Assembly (NCBI RefSeq): GCF_003399445.1
Contig: NZ_QUQO01000001.1
Span: forward strand, 1,113,001-1,177,000
Reading direction: 5' to 3'
Origin: Parvularcula marina
GTDB lineage: Bacteria; Pseudomonadota; Alphaproteobacteria; Caulobacterales; Parvularculaceae
DNA length: 64,000 bases
The notes below the pieces were generated by a model. That model made no database searches. It was not told the origin of the DNA and worked only from the letters and a program-made list of their open reading frames with translations. Every line of letters begins with the position of its first letter. Position 1 is the stretch's first letter. Shown piece after piece: positions 53,363 through 62,637 of the stretch. A program made the translations under genes and the position numbers.

Positions 53363-54834
53363 ATGATCCATTCCTTTGGCATATTCGAGCTGGATATTGA
53401 TGCAGTGGAGCTGCGCCGGGAGGGTGCGGCTGTGCCCATCGAGCCGCAGGTCTTTGCGCTGATCGTCCTTCTGGTCGAAAACCGCCACCGGATGGTTTCG
53501 AAGGATGAGATCATCGAGACCATCTGGAATGGCCGCATCGTCTCTGAATCCGCCATAACCAGCCGCATCAAATCCGCGCGCAAGGCGCTCGGCGATGATG
53601 GCAAGGCGCAAAAGCTGATCCGCACCGTGCACGGAATGGGCTTCCGCTTTGTGGGCGAACTTGATCCGCCTGCGGTGAAGGCCGAAATCACCGCCGAACC
53701 CGAGATAGAGCCCGCACCGGTCGAGACGCCCTCTGCCAAGCCGTCAATTGCTGTCCTGCCATTCCGTCAGATCGGCGTGATGGGCCCCTATGCCGGGATC
53801 TCGGACGCCATTCCCTATGAGCTGATTTCCTCCCTCTCCCGCCTTCGCTGGCTCAAGGTCATCGCGCGCGGCTCCTCCTTCCGCCTCCGCTCGGCCGATC
53901 CCGACCTTGCCGAAATCGGCGGTTACTCGGCGTCCGCTATTGCGTCTCTGGCGCGGTCGAAGTTCAGGGATCGAACATCTCCGTCACCGTCGATCTGGCG
54001 GAGACCGAAAGCGGCACTGCCCTCTGGGGTGAGCGGTATGACGCCCGGATCGAAGATGTTCACACCGTTAGAGAAGAAATCAGCTCACGTATCGTTGCGG
54101 CCCTCGAAATCCAGATTTCCGCAAATGAAGCACAGGCCGCGCGGCTCAAATCTCCTGACAGCCTTGATGCGTGGTCGGCCTATCATCTGGGGCTCCAAAA
54201 TCTTTATCGGTTCACCGAAATCCACAACGCCAGAGCACTTGACCTGTTTGAGCGGGCGGTCATTCTCGAACCAGATTTCGCACGGGCCCATGCGGGACTC
54301 TCATCCGCGCATTTCCAGAATGCCTTCCTGCGCTATGTGCCCGACCGTCGGCAATCCGCGCTTCTTGCACGCAAACATGCCGAGCAGGGGCTCGAACATG
54401 ACCCGCTCGATCCGTTTGCGAATTTCTCGATGGGCCGGGCCCACTGGGTCGAGGATAATGTCCTTGGCGGTATAGGCTGGCTCGAGCAATCGGTCTCGCT
54501 CAGCCCGCTTGACCCGTTCCGCTATGCCATGCTCGGGGTGAAAGCCTTCACACGGATTATCGAGGGGGATTACGCTCAAGGCGCAAATCTGGCCGATGCC
54601 GCCGCCAGCGCCCCGGGCGCCCATGCCCTGATCGCCGCCATCGCGGTTGTCGCCCATGAAATGAACGGTGACAGAGAAAGCGCCGCTCGTTGGCTTGCCA
54701 GCGCGCTCTCACGAAAACCGGATCTCAGCTGCGCCGAATTCTTCCAGGCCTTCCCGTTCGACAATGCCCGTCTCAGGACCGAGATCACCCGCGCTTTGGT
54801 CGCAACCGGGATCCCGGAGGAACCAGCCAGCTAG
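53363..54834 (+). pseudogene. Winged-helix/TPR regulator disrupted by a frameshift
   Basis: An OmpR/CadC-type winged-helix domain (about 1-95: [20 protein letters not shown], then [21 protein letters not shown]) is followed by a linker and an adenylate-cyclase-associated-type receptor region. Codons 1-187 run in one frame to 53923 (EIGG). From 53926 the protein continues in another frame as LGVRYCVSGAVEVQGSNISV, through TPR-like repeats, to the stop at 54834. Two bases (TA) bridge the frames, i.e. a one-base deletion or a two-base insertion. About 490 aa if repaired; a sequencing error is possible. Confidence 0.8.
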
Positions 54835-54869
54835 CTGGTCCTCATCAAATGTCGGATCGAAGTTGAGCG

Positions 54870-56177
54870 TCAGCCCGTCTGGCTGACAACGCGGAGGCCC
54901 GGCCCCCGTCCGCCGCGCATCGCGGCCAGCGCCGCGCGCAACGTCTCGACACTGCCCGGCCCGTCCGTGACGGCGAGCGCCCGCCCAAGCTCGGCGGCGT
55001 AATTCTCTCGCGTCACGACCGTCAGCTCGGGCTCGAAGAAGACAACCCGCATCCCTGCCATGATCTGATCATACCAGCGCTCCAGCGTTTCGCGGCGGCG
55101 CCATGCTGGCGCGATCAGCACATCGGCCGGCACATCCTGCGCCATGTCCTCGGTGATGACTTCCGGGAAGCCCTCACGCGGTACGGCACCGATATGGGCA
55201 CTGATCACATCATAACCAAAATCAGCTGCGCTGAGCGTCGCAAAGACCGGCGCATCCGTGCCCAGAACATAGGCATGTTCATCGGCGCGGATCATGGCGT
55301 CACGCATCGACGCAATCTCGCGGTGGCGCGCAGCTAGCCGCATCGAATAGGCCCCCACGGCCTGACGGCCGGTCAGGGCCAGCGAGCATTCCTCATCCCA
55401 GAGCCGGGCCAGATGATCGAGCCAGGGCTCGTAATCATGACCACGGTAATCCTCATGCACCATAAAGAGGCGGATTGAGCCGGCGGCCCGCTCCGTCATT
55501 GTCCCCCGGATAATCCGGAACCCCGCCCCGCGTGCCAGCTTTTCAAGCTGCGCGAGGGAATAAATCGCATTGGCATCGGCATGGAAGGGGCTGGCCAGCG
55601 TCCGCGTCAAAGCGAGTGCCGCATAAGGCGTCTCGATGACGAAAACCCCGTCTTCGACCAGAAGCCCGCGCGCAGCTTCAAACACCGCCCTCGGATCATT
55701 CTGCGTTTCAAGATAGCCGATCGCCGTGATAACGTCATAGCCGTCCGGCGCCTCTTCGAGCAGCCGGGCCTGGCATTCTTCATCAAGCAGGTCAGCGGCA
55801 ATGCCGGTGCCCCAATCGGTCGGCCCTGCCCATTCAAGCCGTTCATCGAGCCCCACCGGCGCAACCCAGCGCGGATAAGCCGACAGAAGATCCCCATCCC
55901 CACACCCCAGATCCAGCGCGTGCCCCTCACGCGTTGAGATCATTTCAAGGACGCTGCCCACAACATCACGCAGGCGATATTGCTCCGTCCACGAAAGGTT
56001 CAGCGAAGAGCTGCCCAGCTCCTCTGTTCCCACGGTTGCCCGCTGCAGCAGGCCGCAGCCATTCTCGCCTTTATTGTCACCGCAATAGACCCAGGCATTC
56101 TGGGTATCCAGCGTGAACGCCGGGCTAAGATGCTTACCACCACATAGACGGCATACGGACTGAAAACTGGATGTCAT
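54870..56177 (-). CDS. Zinc-binding C-methyltransferase-like protein
   Basis: 435 aa. An N-terminal cysteine-rich zinc-binding block (CRLCGG near residue 9, then Cys in VYCGDNKGENGCG) is followed by a class I SAM domain (ALDLGCGDGDLLSAYPRW) and a long C-terminal domain. The layout is that of sugar C-methyltransferases (TylC3/NovU-like). It may modify a nucleotide sugar, in keeping with galU divergent from it. Start 56177 (ATG) is preferred to a GTG at 56201. Confidence 0.75.
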   Translation of the reverse strand: MTSSFQSVCRLCGGKHLSPAFTLDTQNAWVYCGDNKGENGCGLLQRATVGTEELGSSSLNLSWTEQYRLRDVVGSVLEMISTREGHALDLGCGDGDLLSAYPRWVAPVGLDERLEWAGPTDWGTGIAADLLDEECQARLLEEAPDGYDVITAIGYLETQNDPRAVFEAARGLLVEDGVFVIETPYAALALTRTLASPFHADANAIYSLAQLEKLARGAGFRIIRGTMTERAAGSIRLFMVHEDYRGHDYEPWLDHLARLWDEECSLALTGRQAVGAYSMRLAARHREIASMRDAMIRADEHAYVLGTDAPVFATLSAADFGYDVISAHIGAVPREGFPEVITEDMAQDVPADVLIAPAWRRRETLERWYDQIMAGMRVVFFEPELTVVTRENYAAELGRALAVTDGPGSVETLRAALAAMRGGRGPGLRVVSQTG

Positions 56178-56429
56178 TAGGAACGAACCACCTCGCTGCA
56201 CGAGAGAGGTTCTGCACCATTACAGTTAAATCACGATGAAGCCGACGTTCAGACATTGGCAGGGAGTCTTAAGAATATCCGACCAAATGCGCTGCCATCG
56301 TATACGAATCTTTGCGGGGCTCCGTCGCTTCAAACCGCAGCGTTACGGGTCCGTCTCTTGTTCCCGCCCGCGCTGGGCGCTATCGGATATCAAAACATCC
56401 GGCCTTTGGCCCACCTTGGGAGCTTAACC

Positions 56430-57293
56430 ATGTCCGCCATCCGCAAAGCCGTCATTCCCGTCGCCGGTCACGGCACACGCGTCCTGCCCGCGACCAAGTC
56501 GATCCCCAAGGAATTGCTGACTGTCGTTGACCGCCCGCTTATCCACTATGTCGTTGATGAGGCTCGCGAAGCCGGGATCGAGCACATCGTTTTCGTGACC
56601 GGGCGCGGCAAGGGCGCGATCGAGGATTATTTCGACCATGCGGTCGAGCTCGAAGACGCGCTTCAGGCCAAGAACAAGACCGAGATCTATGAGGAGACGA
56701 TGACCAGCCTGCTGCCCGCAGGTGCTGCCTCCTTCACCCGCCAGCAGGCGCCCAAGGGCCTCGGCCATGCGATCTGGTGCGCGCGCGACATCATCGGCAA
56801 TGACCCTTTCGCGATCCTGCTGCCGGACGTCATCATCCAGGGCCAGCCGGGCTGCCTCAAGCAGATGGTTGAGTCGTACGAGCCCGGCTCGAACATCATC
56901 GCGGTCGAGGAAGTCCCGCAGAATGAAGTCAGCAGCTACGGCATCATCGCGCCGAAGGGCGAAGTTTCAGGCCGCACGATTGAGATGTCCGGCATGGTCG
57001 AGAAACCGGCCGTTGCGGACGCTCCCTCGAACCTCTCGATCACCGGGCGCTATATTCTGCAGGCGGATATTTTCCCGATCCTCGCCAATACCGGCAAGGG
57101 CGCTGGCGGCGAAATCCAGCTCACCGACGCCATGGCCGAGCTGATGGAGAAACAGCCTTTCTATGCCTATCGCTATGAGGGGGAGAGCCATGATTGCGGC
57201 TCGAAGCTCGGCTTCGTCAAAGCCAATGTCGCCTACGCGCTCGCACGCGAGGGCCTTGCAGGCGACCTGCGGGAGTGGATGAAGGGGCGGTAG
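56430..57293 (+). CDS. galU: UTP-glucose-1-phosphate uridylyltransferase GalU
   Basis: 287 aa. Motifs are KAVIPVAGHGTRVLPATKSIPKELL, VVDRPLIHYVVDEAREAGIEHIVFVTGRGKGAIEDYFD, LPDVIIQG and GKGAGGEIQLTDAMAEL. It makes UDP-glucose for galactose and envelope-glycan pathways, linking to the epimerase-like and glycosyltransferase genes elsewhere in the window. The start is set by GGGAG nine bases upstream; an earlier in-frame start adds unrelated sequence. Confidence 0.96.
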   Translation: MSAIRKAVIPVAGHGTRVLPATKSIPKELLTVVDRPLIHYVVDEAREAGIEHIVFVTGRGKGAIEDYFDHAVELEDALQAKNKTEIYEETMTSLLPAGAASFTRQQAPKGLGHAIWCARDIIGNDPFAILLPDVIIQGQPGCLKQMVESYEPGSNIIAVEEVPQNEVSSYGIIAPKGEVSGRTIEMSGMVEKPAVADAPSNLSITGRYILQADIFPILANTGKGAGGEIQLTDAMAELMEKQPFYAYRYEGESHDCGSKLGFVKANVAYALAREGLAGDLREWMKGR

Positions 57294-57299
57294 CCCCTC

Positions 57300-57605
57300 T
57301 TATCCGATCAGAGCGGCGACCGCGAAATAGACGCACAGCCAGAACGCGCCGCAGGTCATCGCCACAAAGGCAATCATCCGGCGTTTGGACCAGGGCTCAC
57401 CGTCGAGCTCGGCCTGCGCAAATTCCCGGCCCAGTGTCTGCTGCATCCGGCGCGCTGGCGAGACGAGCGGCACCCGATCATCGATCGAGAGCGGGACGCT
57501 TGCGGCTGAAATCGGATGAACACGCGCTTCGCGAGCAGACTGAGCCTCTGCTTCGGGAAGGTCCCCCACCGGGATAAATTCGTTTTGACGCACTGGGCTG
57601 GCCAT
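57300..57605 (-). CDS. Small protein with one C-terminal membrane helix, unknown
   Basis: 101 aa. A cytoplasmic part of about 75 residues with charged and Pro-rich sequence is followed by one membrane helix (about 78-99, AFVAMTCGAFWLCVYFAVAALI). The ATG has an excellent ribosome site (GGAGGTAG). Convergent with galU, 6 bases apart. No family recognised. Confidence 0.7.
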   Translation of the reverse strand: MASPVRQNEFIPVGDLPEAEAQSAREARVHPISAASVPLSIDDRVPLVSPARRMQQTLGREFAQAELDGEPWSKRRMIAFVAMTCGAFWLCVYFAVAALIG

Positions 57606-57689
57606 GGCGCTACCTCCAAACGCTACCCCCAGACGCTAAATTCAGCGTGCTTAAAGGGACGTAAAGCTGAGTCGGTCTAGAAGCGGCTG

Positions 57690-58301
57690 ATGCGAAATAG
57701 TCACACAAAAGATAACGCAAGGCTCCTGCGGAAGTTCACGACAGCCCTCTTCGGCCTAGGCGCTGCCTTGTCTTTTCTGGGCGCGTGGAAGGCAGGACCG
57801 GCGCTGGCCGGGCTGTCTGTGGATAAAAAACCCGATTCGGGACGCGGGCCCGCCTATTACGCTCATTATACGCTGGCCGCGCTAGAGGCCGGCGAATCAG
57901 AGAACGCGCTCCTGTCGGCGCGCGCTGAAACGACCATTGCGCCCGATTCGGCAGATGCATGGCAGCGGCGGGCGCAAGCTGCCGTCAGTTTCAATGACGG
58001 GCCGGACCGCGAAGCCCTCGCCTCGCTGATCGAAGCCTACCGGCTCGATCCTTTCCCCAGCCCGCGCGACATGGTGTGGCGGGTTGAGTTCGCCGCGCGC
58101 CATGAAGTGATGATGCCGAATGTATTGATGCAGGCGACCCTCGCTCAGATCGCTGTGCTGGAGCGGATGCCCTCCAGCTATGAGCGCCGACGCCAGTGGT
58201 GCCGAGATTTTCCCGACGGCACGATTGCCGAGGCCGTCTGCGCAACGACACCGGGCGTCTGGCGCAATGGGGTGCAGCAGGGTGTCAGCGACGAAAGCTG
58301 A
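57690..58301 (+). CDS. Secreted/anchored TPR-like protein, unknown
   Basis: 203 aa. An N-terminal hydrophobic segment (about 15-41, ALFGLGAALSFLGAWKAGPALAG) is followed by helical repeats of TPR character (YYAHYTLAALEAGESENALLSARAET, then DAWQRRAQAAVSFND). Two cysteines occur near the C-terminus. Probably periplasmic. Convergent with nadR. Unrecognised family. Confidence 0.65.
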   Translation: MRNSHTKDNARLLRKFTTALFGLGAALSFLGAWKAGPALAGLSVDKKPDSGRGPAYYAHYTLAALEAGESENALLSARAETTIAPDSADAWQRRAQAAVSFNDGPDREALASLIEAYRLDPFPSPRDMVWRVEFAARHEVMMPNVLMQATLAQIAVLERMPSSYERRRQWCRDFPDGTIAEAVCATTPGVWRNGVQQGVSDES

Positions 58302-58316
58302 GCGCGCCTTTGCGCC

Positions 58317-59315
58317 CTACCCCCACGGCCGGTGCGGCGGCATGTCCTCGATGGCTTTGATTGCAGCCTCTTCGCGTGCGGCCCAGGATGTCCCTGAGAT
58401 CTTCTGGTAAGGCACACCGGCGCGGATCAGCACATCCTCCGCAATCTTCGCAAAACGCTGGCGCGTTTCATCCTCGCCATAGATGCGGGTGCCGTCATCG
58501 ACCCATGGCACATCCGGGTCGAGGAGGAGATAAAGATCCGCAGGCGGAAATTGGGTCAACTCTGCCCGCCCTTCCCCTAGCATCATCTCATGCCAGGCGG
58601 CGGTCATCAGCGCATCGGTATCGATGATCAGCCTGCCGCTGCCCCACGGCGCGGCAGCCGCCGTCATCGCCGCCTGCGTGGCGCCGATATGCAGCAGCTC
58701 ATCGCTCGTCAGCTCCGTACCGTTCAGCTCGCAATAGATCCTGCCATATTCCGGCACGACGCTGGTGCCGAAATGCCGGGACAGCTTTTCGCCCAGCATC
58801 GTCTTGCCGGTACTCTCCACCCCATGAAGACAGATCGTCTGGCAGGCCGACTTGCGCACTGGCCCCGGCAGCCATTGCCACTGCCCCAGCGGATCATTGC
58901 GAATAGCACTCGCCGACACACCGCCTAGCCCAGACTGATCCTCCCCCATGATCCGTCCACCGACGGGAATGAATTTGGCCCCCACCTCTTGCGCCAAGCG
59001 CTGGCCATAAAGCTCGCCCGCAAAAACATAATCGATCTGCTCAGGGTGCGCGGTCTTCACGATGCCCTTCCATATCTCCCAGAAATCGGGATCATCCTCC
59101 GGCAACTGAGGAACCACGGCGTCATGCCCGATGACCCGCGCCCTCGGGAACAGCTCCTTCATCCATGAAAGGCGCATCTCGCCGGGGATCGGATCATCCG
59201 GCAGCCAGCAGACAAGCACCGTCAGCTCATCGCATGACGCCGCCGCCGTCTCGCAAAGCTCCATATGCCCCGCATGGGGCGGCATGAACTTGCCAAGGAC
59301 AAAGCCCCGGGTCAC
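58317..59315 (-). CDS. nadR: NadR-like NMN adenylyltransferase/nicotinamide riboside kinase
   Basis: 332 aa from a GTG overlapping the pnuC stop (GTGA). The nucleotidyltransferase half starts GFVLGKFMPPHAGHMELCETA (GxFxPxHxGH), with VGGRIMGEDQSGLGGVSASAIRNDP. The kinase half has a P-loop (HGVESTGKTMLGEKLSRHFG). The regulatory HTH of enterobacterial NadR is absent. With PnuC it salvages nicotinamide riboside to NAD+. The reading frame extends far upstream but overlaps pnuC, so the GTG start is chosen. Confidence 0.9.
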   Translation of the reverse strand: MTRGFVLGKFMPPHAGHMELCETAAASCDELTVLVCWLPDDPIPGEMRLSWMKELFPRARVIGHDAVVPQLPEDDPDFWEIWKGIVKTAHPEQIDYVFAGELYGQRLAQEVGAKFIPVGGRIMGEDQSGLGGVSASAIRNDPLGQWQWLPGPVRKSACQTICLHGVESTGKTMLGEKLSRHFGTSVVPEYGRIYCELNGTELTSDELLHIGATQAAMTAAAAPWGSGRLIIDTDALMTAAWHEMMLGEGRAELTQFPPADLYLLLDPDVPWVDDGTRIYGEDETRQRFAKIAEDVLIRAGVPYQKISGTSWAAREEAAIKAIEDMPPHRPWG

Positions 59316-59884
59316 GCCGCGCCCGCCGCCCGGCGATGGGTCCGCATCCAGCCGATCAGCCCCGCCGTCGCGAGCACGAGAAACACCGCATAAAGACCAG
59401 CCGTCACGTAAAGCTCGCGCGAAATGAAGAGCCCCACGGCCAGCACATCGACCGCGATCCACAAGACCCAGTTCTCGATCCGGCGAAAGGCCATGAGGAA
59501 CTGCGCCGCAATACTGAACCCGGCAATCGTCGAATCGGCGAAGGGCGCCGCCGCATCGGTATAGCGCGCCATGGCCCAGCCAAGCGACACACTGAATATG
59601 GCCGCACCCGCAATCCATGCCGCCCGCCCCGGCCATGACAGCCACGAGACCGCGACCCCGCCGCGCACCTCATCGGCCCGCGCCCAGTTCCACCAGCCAT
59701 AAATCTGCACAATGAGGAAAAAGCCCTGCAGCAGCATGTCCGAATAAAGCCGCGCCTCGTAAAAGACGAAGGCGTAAAGACACACCATCGCGATGCCGAA
59801 CGGATAGTTCCACACGCTGCGGCGAACGATGAGACTGACATTGATGACGCCGAGCAGGGCCGCGATGATCTCAACCGGATTCAT
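59312..59884 (-). CDS. pnuC: Nicotinamide riboside transporter PnuC
   Basis: 190 aa with about seven membrane helices. Family blocks are VSLIVRRSVWNYPFGIAMVCLYAFVFYEARLYSDMLLQGFFLIVQIYGWWNW and FRRIENWVLWIAVDVLAVGLFISRELYVTAGLYAVFLVLATAGLIGW. It imports nicotinamide riboside for the downstream NadR kinase. No THI-box or other riboswitch was seen in its 27-base leader after nuoI. Confidence 0.95.
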   Translation of the reverse strand: MNPVEIIAALLGVINVSLIVRRSVWNYPFGIAMVCLYAFVFYEARLYSDMLLQGFFLIVQIYGWWNWARADEVRGGVAVSWLSWPGRAAWIAGAAIFSVSLGWAMARYTDAAAPFADSTIAGFSIAAQFLMAFRRIENWVLWIAVDVLAVGLFISRELYVTAGLYAVFLVLATAGLIGWMRTHRRAAGAA

Positions 59885-59911
59885 GCGCGCGCCCCTGCCC
59901 CGAAATCCGGC

Positions 59912-60400
59912 TTACCGGTACGGCGCGTCGAGCTCGATATTCTTGGCGAGCAGGCGCTCCCAGCGATCCCCATTCGCGAGCAGCCGGTCCTTGTCATAGA
60001 ACAGCTCTTCGCGGGTCTCGGTCGCGAACTGGAAGTTCGGCCCTTCGACGATCGCATCGACCGGGCAGCTTTCTTGGCAAAAGCCGCAATAGATGCATTT
60101 GGTCATGTCGATGTCATAGCGGGTCGTACGGCGCGAACCGTCGGCGCGTTCCTCCGCCTCGATCGTGATCGCCTGCGCCGGGCAGACCGCTTCACAGAGC
60201 TTGCAGGCAATGCAGCGCTCTTCCCCATTGGGATAGCGGCGCAGTGCATGCTCCCCGCGGAAGCGCGGCGAGATCGGCCCGCGCTCGAACGGGTAGTTGA
60301 TCGTCTTTTTCGGCCGGAAGTAATATTTCATCCCGAGGAAGAACGCCCCGAGAAAATCCGTCAGCATCGCGCCTTTCAGCGCCTGGGCAATACGGGCCAT
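59912..60400 (-). CDS. nuoI: NADH-quinone oxidoreductase subunit I
   Basis: 162 aa. Two 4Fe-4S clusters are visible: [21 protein letters not shown] (coordinating Cys in CxxCxxCxxxCP) and [19 protein letters not shown]. It is part of the electron path of complex I. It follows nuoH by 3 bases, but the next gene is pnuC rather than nuoJ. Confidence 0.97.
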   Translation of the reverse strand: MARIAQALKGAMLTDFLGAFFLGMKYYFRPKKTINYPFERGPISPRFRGEHALRRYPNGEERCIACKLCEAVCPAQAITIEAEERADGSRRTTRYDIDMTKCIYCGFCQESCPVDAIVEGPNFQFATETREELFYDKDRLLANGDRWERLLAKNIELDAPYR

Positions 60401-60403
60401 GAC

Positions 60404-61456
60404 TTACCCCCTCCAGCTCTGGAACCAGTCAGCCAGCCCCGGCAGATAAAGCATCAGGCCGGCCATAATGACCAGATACACAATCGATGTCGGCAGGAAG
60501 ATCTTCCAGCCAATGCGCATCAGCTGGTCGTAGCGATAGCGCGGCACGATGGCCTTCACCATCGCAAACAGGAAGAAGAAGAATACGACCTTGAGGCCGA
60601 ACCACAGCGGGCCGAGGAAGGCCGGCAGGCCGGGGATCGGCGAATGCCAGCCGCCAAAGAACAGGATCGTCAGCATTGAGCACATCAGGACGATGTTGAG
60701 ATACTCACCGATCATGAAGAGGAGATACGGCGTTGAGGAATATTCGACCTGATAGCCCGCCACGAGCTCTGATTCGGCTTCCGGCAGGTCAAAGGGCGGC
60801 CTGTTGGTCTCCGCCAGCGCCGAGATGAAGAACATCACAAAGAGCGGGAAGAGCGGAATGAAATGCCAGTTCAGAAGGCCGAGCCCACGGTCCTGTGAAT
60901 TGACGATATCGGTCAGGTTCATCGAACCGACAAGCAGCAGCACCGAGATGATGATGAAGCCGAGCGAGACTTCATAAGACACCATCTGCGCGGCGGACCG
61001 CAGGGAACCGAGGAACGGATATTTCGAGTTCGACGCCCAGCCGCCCATGATGATGCCGTACACACCCAGCGAAGAGACTGCGAAAAGATAGAGAATGCCG
61101 ACATTGATATCGGCGACGACAAGCCCCTGCCCCACCGGCACGACGGCCCAGCCAATAAAGGCGAGCACGAAGGTGATGAAGGGCGCGACCAGGAACACCG
61201 TCTTGTCGGCGCCCGCGGGCACGACGATTTCCTTGAGCACGAATTTGAAGAAGTCCGCGAAAGACTGAAGCAGGCCGAAGGCGCCCACGACATTGGGGCC
61301 TTTACGCATCTGCACAGCCGCCCAGACCTTGCGGTCAAACAGCAGCAGGAAAGCGAGGCTCACCAGCAGGACGACCATCAGGCCGAGGGTCTGCAGGGCG
61401 GTCAGAATGGTCGCCCAGATGGGGTGGGACCAGTCGCGGTGCACAAGATCGATCAT
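60404..61456 (-). CDS. nuoH: NADH-quinone oxidoreductase subunit H
   Basis: 350 aa, about eight membrane helices. Motifs are [55 protein letters not shown] and [20 protein letters not shown]. It is the quinone-binding membrane subunit of complex I. Nothing like nuoG lies upstream, and the leader holds a palindrome and no clear ribosome site, so nuoHI forms a detached two-gene unit. Confidence 0.97.
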   Translation of the reverse strand: MIDLVHRDWSHPIWATILTALQTLGLMVVLLVSLAFLLLFDRKVWAAVQMRKGPNVVGAFGLLQSFADFFKFVLKEIVVPAGADKTVFLVAPFITFVLAFIGWAVVPVGQGLVVADINVGILYLFAVSSLGVYGIIMGGWASNSKYPFLGSLRSAAQMVSYEVSLGFIIISVLLLVGSMNLTDIVNSQDRGLGLLNWHFIPLFPLFVMFFISALAETNRPPFDLPEAESELVAGYQVEYSSTPYLLFMIGEYLNIVLMCSMLTILFFGGWHSPIPGLPAFLGPLWFGLKVVFFFFLFAMVKAIVPRYRYDQLMRIGWKIFLPTSIVYLVIMAGLMLYLPGLADWFQSWRG

Positions 61457-61563
61457 AGTGCGCGCGTCTAGCGAGGTTGGAGCCGGAGGGGAAGTGGGCA
61501 GGTGACGCAGGGGACGGTGAGTTTTGAAGGGTTCGTCGCTGGACGCACTCCTTCCTCCCGCTC

Positions 61564-61586
61564 ATCCCGCGGCATGACCGCGGGAT
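61564..61586. repeat. Intergenic palindrome upstream of nuoH
   Basis: ATCCCGCGG-CATGA-CCGCGGGAT, a perfect 9-bp inverted repeat in the 203-bp gap between a membrane-protein gene and nuoH. Similar CGCGG-type palindromes recur in GC-rich alphaproteobacterial genomes. No second copy was seen in the window. The rest of the gap shows no gene. Confidence 0.55.
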
Positions 61587-61659
61587 CTCTGATGCTCCCT
61601 CTTCAACCGAGACCAGATGCCGCCTTTGCAGGCATGAGCGGAAGGAAAGCGACAAACCA

Positions 61660-62493
61660 TCAAACCGTCACCTCATCCCCTTCCCGCTTCGCCTTTTGGC
61701 CTGCGGGGAAGGTCCAGCCGAGCCAGCCCGCCAGCCCGCCGATCAGAAGGCCTGCTGTCACGATCACGCTGTCCGATAGGGCCGCAAAGTCCTGCGACAG
61801 GCCCTCAACCCAGAACGCCGCATCGCCGAGAACCTTGTAGCCAAGGAACATGGCGAGCGTCGCGCCCAGCCCCACGCCAAAGGGAATGACCGGCTTGCCG
61901 GCCCCGCCGTCCCGAACCATCAGGATAATGATGAAAAGACAGGCGAGACCAAAGCTGAGATCAACCGACCAGCCGAATTTGTAGAGCTCCTCCGGCGAGC
62001 GGATCCAGAAACCGGGGACGAAATTCGCAAACAGGCGCGCAATAGACGGGCCGACCAACAAGAAGACCGTCGAGAGCATGTAACGGGCATGTCGGTCAGG
62101 GAACCGCCGGTTCCTTAGACCCAGAAAATAGAGAAACGGAAAACCGATCGAGGCGGCAAGGTCCGCGACCGCGAGCGGGATGCCGAACATCGGCGTGAAG
62201 GGCGACGGGCTGAGCAGCGTGATCTTCGTGACCAGCAGCCCGGCGGCAACAAACAACGGCACCAGCAGGAGGCTCGCCCGCCCCGACCAGGCATGAACGC
62301 GCCACGACCGATGATGGATCGACCAGCTCTGGGTCACCAGCAGCACGATCCACAACGTTGCGGTGATCCCGTGAAAATGATGCGCGGCGGGCGCTTCGCG
62401 CAGCGCCGAGAAATAGCTGGGGTGAAAGGCGATGATCGTCACCACGAAGAACGCGGCGACATAGAAATGGGCGCGAGGAAATGGCAGCGTCAC
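61660..62493 (-). CDS. Seven-to-eight-TM membrane protein, unknown family
   Basis: 277 aa. Hydrophobic helices at about 9-25, 45-60, 73-92, 105-125, 140-155, 180-200, 210-225 and 240-258 are separated by short loops. Conserved-looking histidines (HPSYF, HHFHG, HHRSW, HAWSG) cluster near the N-terminus, as in some heme- or quinone-associated membrane proteins. No clear family could be named. It is a neighbour of nuoH on the same strand but separated by 203 bases. Confidence 0.7.
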   Translation of the reverse strand: MTLPFPRAHFYVAAFFVVTIIAFHPSYFSALREAPAAHHFHGITATLWIVLLVTQSWSIHHRSWRVHAWSGRASLLLVPLFVAAGLLVTKITLLSPSPFTPMFGIPLAVADLAASIGFPFLYFLGLRNRRFPDRHARYMLSTVFLLVGPSIARLFANFVPGFWIRSPEELYKFGWSVDLSFGLACLFIIILMVRDGGAGKPVIPFGVGLGATLAMFLGYKVLGDAAFWVEGLSQDFAALSDSVIVTAGLLIGGLAGWLGWTFPAGQKAKREGDEVTV

Positions 62494-62637
62494 GGGAGGG
62501 CCTCCGGTTTAAACGACCGCCCCTTCATTCCCTGCCGCGCGAGGAGTGCGAAGGCGGCAAGCAAGGCTATGCCTTGGAAAACCGCTCATGGCCGCAATTG
62601 GCCGCTGGGGCCGGCTTTGCTATATCGGGGGCCGGTG

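Noticed and set aside
53227-53739. A 170-residue N-terminal extension of the tautomerase
   Set aside because: Not needed: the protein starting at 53226 has the catalytic proline at position 2 and a good ribosome site, and the extension overlaps the regulator gene on the other strand.
59316-59645. Extension of nadR to an upstream ATG (442 aa)
   Set aside because: The extension lies inside pnuC in another frame; the GTG overlapping the pnuC stop gives the normal NMN adenylyltransferase N-terminus.
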